From the NCBI GenBank assembly GCA_019314005.1, contig JAFDAE010000047.1, forward strand, positions 1-16,271: a stretch of 16,271 nucleotides of DNA, given 5' to 3'. Position 1 is the stretch's first letter, and each line of letters starts with the position of its first letter. The notes beneath the pieces were generated by a model. It was not told where the DNA came from. It did not search any database and worked only from the letters and a program-made list of their open reading frames with translations. Of this stretch, positions 15,001 through 16,271 are shown in pieces. Made by a program: the position numbers and the translations under genes. This DNA is from Deltaproteobacteria bacterium (lineage in GTDB: Bacteria; Desulfobacterota; Desulfobacteria; C00003060; C00003106).

Positions 15001-15309
15001 TCCAGTCCCCCGTTATCACTGCGCGCAATTTTTATTGTAACAACGGCAGAATAGCGAACATTGAAAACGATTGCAATAGATAATAAGCGGCTGTTACCAA
15101 TCAATTAATCTTCTTGAATGCTTCTACAAGTTCAGATATACTGATTTCGATTCTCACAGTGCTTTCGCTTTTTCCTGTTAATCCAATATAAAAACTCTAT
15201 TCACACCAGATGTTATTTCTTTGAAAGAGATTGATTGGCAAAACGTAATAAAACCAACGATTTCATATCGCAAGTACGGCCGGAACCACTAACAAAAGAG
15301 GAATGGGTC
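15001..15309. other. Divergent intergenic region between HAD and SixA-like genes
   Basis: Holds the HAD promoter described separately. A 30-codon remnant-like frame on the minus strand ends at 15101 (…VRIEISISELVEAFKKIN) but has no ribosome site. An in-frame upstream extension of the SixA-like gene reaches TTG 15235; it has no family similarity. No clear plus-strand promoter was found. Confidence 0.4.
15048..15076 (-). promoter_or_regulatory. Promoter of the HAD hydrolase gene
   Basis: On the minus strand TTGCAA (15076-15071), a 17-base spacer and TATTCT (15053-15048), about 50 bases before the GTG start. It shares the same -10 hexamer as the importer promoter at 13837-13842. Confidence 0.5.
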
Positions 15310-15771
15310 ATGGCAGTGTTGCTTGTTCAACATGGTAAAAACCTCCCCAAAGAGATTGACCCCGAGCGGGGTCTATCGGATGAAGGCCGCATGGAGGTTG
15401 AACGCATTGCAAACGTAGCCAGGGATTATCGGGTAAAGATGTCACTCATTAAACACAGCGGGAAAAAGCGTGCCCGACAGAGCGCTGAAATCTTCGCGAC
15501 GGCCCTCAATCCCCCCGGGGGAATTGTCGAAGCCGGCGGTCTCGACCCGTTAGATGACGTGGTGGCCTTTGCCAGAACCATTAAACAGGAACAAAATATC
15601 ATGATCGTGGGACATCTGCCCTTTTTGGAATCGCTGACATCCTATCTGGTTACAGGATCTGTAGACTATTCTGTCTTCAGATTTCAGAACGGTGGAATTG
15701 TATGTCTCGAATACGATACTGATACGCGCTCCTGGATATTGCAATGGACGCTCATGCCCAATATCGGGTAA
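15310..15771 (+). CDS. sixA: SixA-like phosphohistidine phosphatase
   Basis: 153 residues from ATG 15310 (AAGAGGAA upstream), the usual SixA length; this start places the catalytic motif at the N-terminus as in the family, whereas a TTG at 15235 would add 25 unrelated residues. Histidine phosphatase fold: VQHGK (6-10) with nucleophile His8, DPERGLSDEGR (17-27), the SGKKRARQSAEIF segment (50-62) and the second catalytic His102 in IMIVGHLPFL. SixA removes phosphate from phosphohistidine in phosphotransfer proteins in the cytoplasm. The Arg of the canonical RHG motif, a phosphate ligand, is Gln7 here, and a Lys follows where Glu is common. The DUF72 gene follows 35 bases later and is likely cotranscribed. 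Confidence 0.83.
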   Translation: MAVLLVQHGKNLPKEIDPERGLSDEGRMEVERIANVARDYRVKMSLIKHSGKKRARQSAEIFATALNPPGGIVEAGGLDPLDDVVAFARTIKQEQNIMIVGHLPFLESLTSYLVTGSVDYSVFRFQNGGIVCLEYDTDTRSWILQWTLMPNIG

Positions 15772-15806
15772 ACAATGTTGAAAAAAAATGATCCGGGTAC
15801 GAGGTA

Positions 15807-16271
15807 ATGAAACAGGTACACATCGGGACATCCGGCTGGAACTATGACCACTGGAAGGGAGTATTTTATGATGAAACATTTCCCAAAACCAAGTGGCTGG
15901 AATTGTACACCCACTCTTTCTCAACTATTGAAGTCAATGCAACCTTTTATCGACAGATGAAACCTGAGACATTTGAAAACTGGCGTCTCAGGACATTTAT
16001 CTGGTCGGTAAAGGCCAACAGGTTTATCACACATATCAAGCGTCTTAACGATGTGAGGGAGCCCCTGCACAGGTTTTTCTCAAGCCTGGAACCACTTGGA
16101 GATAAAATCGGGCCAATTTTGTTTCAACTGCCACCCAGCCTGGTCTTTGATCAGAAAGTATGGGAATCATTCTGTACGCATCTCTCTCCGGATTACCGCT
16201 ACACACTTGAGGCCAGGCATATAAGCTGGACAGACGCACAGGTGCTGGCTTGTCTTAAAAAGCACAACATT
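15807..16271 (+). CDS. DUF72 (YecE-like) protein, N-terminal part
   Basis: First 155 residues of a protein that continues beyond the window. DUF72 signatures: HIGTSGWNYDHWKGVFY at the N-terminus, TIEVNATFYRQMKPETFENW (40-59), FIWSVKANRFITH, GPILFQLPPS (112-121) and YTLEARHISW (132-141). Members (~240-300 residues) have a TIM-barrel-like fold with conserved acidic and aromatic residues; their activity is not established, though a nuclease or metal-dependent role has been suggested from context. GAGG three bases before ATG 15807 is a close ribosome site. Likely second gene of an operon with the SixA-like gene. Confidence 0.9.
   Translation, partial: MKQVHIGTSGWNYDHWKGVFYDETFPKTKWLELYTHSFSTIEVNATFYRQMKPETFENWRLRTFIWSVKANRFITHIKRLNDVREPLHRFFSSLEPLGDKIGPILFQLPPSLVFDQKVWESFCTHLSPDYRYTLEARHISWTDAQVLACLKKHNI

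Noticed and set aside
15101..15157. 18-codon minus-strand frame starting GTG (VRIEISISELVEAFKKIN)
   Set aside because: Looks protein-like but too short, without ribosome site; may be a gene remnant.
1..16271. CRISPR array, tRNA, rRNA, phage or toxin-antitoxin system
   Set aside because: No regularly spaced repeats, no cloverleaf or rRNA-like stretch, and no phage or toxin-like proteins were seen on reading both strands.

Overview
The window looks like chromosomal DNA of a Gram-negative, anaerobe-type bacterium. The gene content points to the Desulfobacterota (former Deltaproteobacteria, Syntrophus/Desulfo-type groups). The clues are a pcm / DedA / NlpD-like locus, a PilT-family ATPase with a PilZ partner, an alkylglycerone-phosphate-synthase-like flavoenzyme, a YtpB-type terpene synthase, and moderate GC with AT-rich spacers. 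This placement is inferred from gene content only; there is no rRNA or tRNA to confirm it.

Layout. (1) 1-486, minus: 5' part of an IS1182-type transposase cut by the window edge. (2) 717-1226, plus: small DUF4203 membrane protein. It converges on (3) 1343-2398, minus: DUF2600 / YtpB-like class I terpene synthase. (4) 2819-5437, plus: tightly packed cell-envelope/repair cluster of protein-L-isoaspartate methyltransferase, DedA/YqaA membrane protein, NlpD-like LysM/M23 lipoprotein and metallo-beta-lactamase-fold hydrolase. (5) 5537-7321, plus: PilT-like ATPase and PilZ (c-di-GMP) protein, preceded by a palindrome on a -10-like box. (6) 7595-9319, plus: AGPS-like FAD enzyme (ether lipid type). 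(7) 9439-13648, minus: a complete Fbp/Pot-type ABC importer operon (binding protein, fused double permease, ATPase). It has a long leader with a good promoter and several palindromes, and a strong stem-loop between the binding-protein and permease genes. (8) 13905-14156, minus: C-terminal remnant of glpP. (9) 14176-15000, minus: HAD-IIB sugar-phosphatase-like hydrolase with its own promoter. (10) 15310 to the end, plus: SixA-like phosphatase followed by a DUF72 protein that runs off the window.

How the parts work together. The pcm-to-MBL cluster resembles the surE-pcm-nlpD-rpoS neighbourhood of other proteobacteria, without surE or rpoS here. The NlpD homologue has lost M23 metal ligands, so it is more likely an amidase activator than a peptidase. 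The PilT/PilZ pair suggests c-di-GMP control of a pilus-type motor. The ABC operon is a full uptake system whose substrate cannot be read from sequence; ferric iron, phosphonate, polyamine or sugar-phosphate are all possible.

I did not find a convincing wholly new defence or mobile system. The most interesting items are the terpene synthase outside Bacillus, the binding protein with a Lys/Ala-rich helical tail together with the structured RNA elements of its operon, the PilT/PilZ pair with degenerate retraction motif and helical insert, and the decayed glpP.
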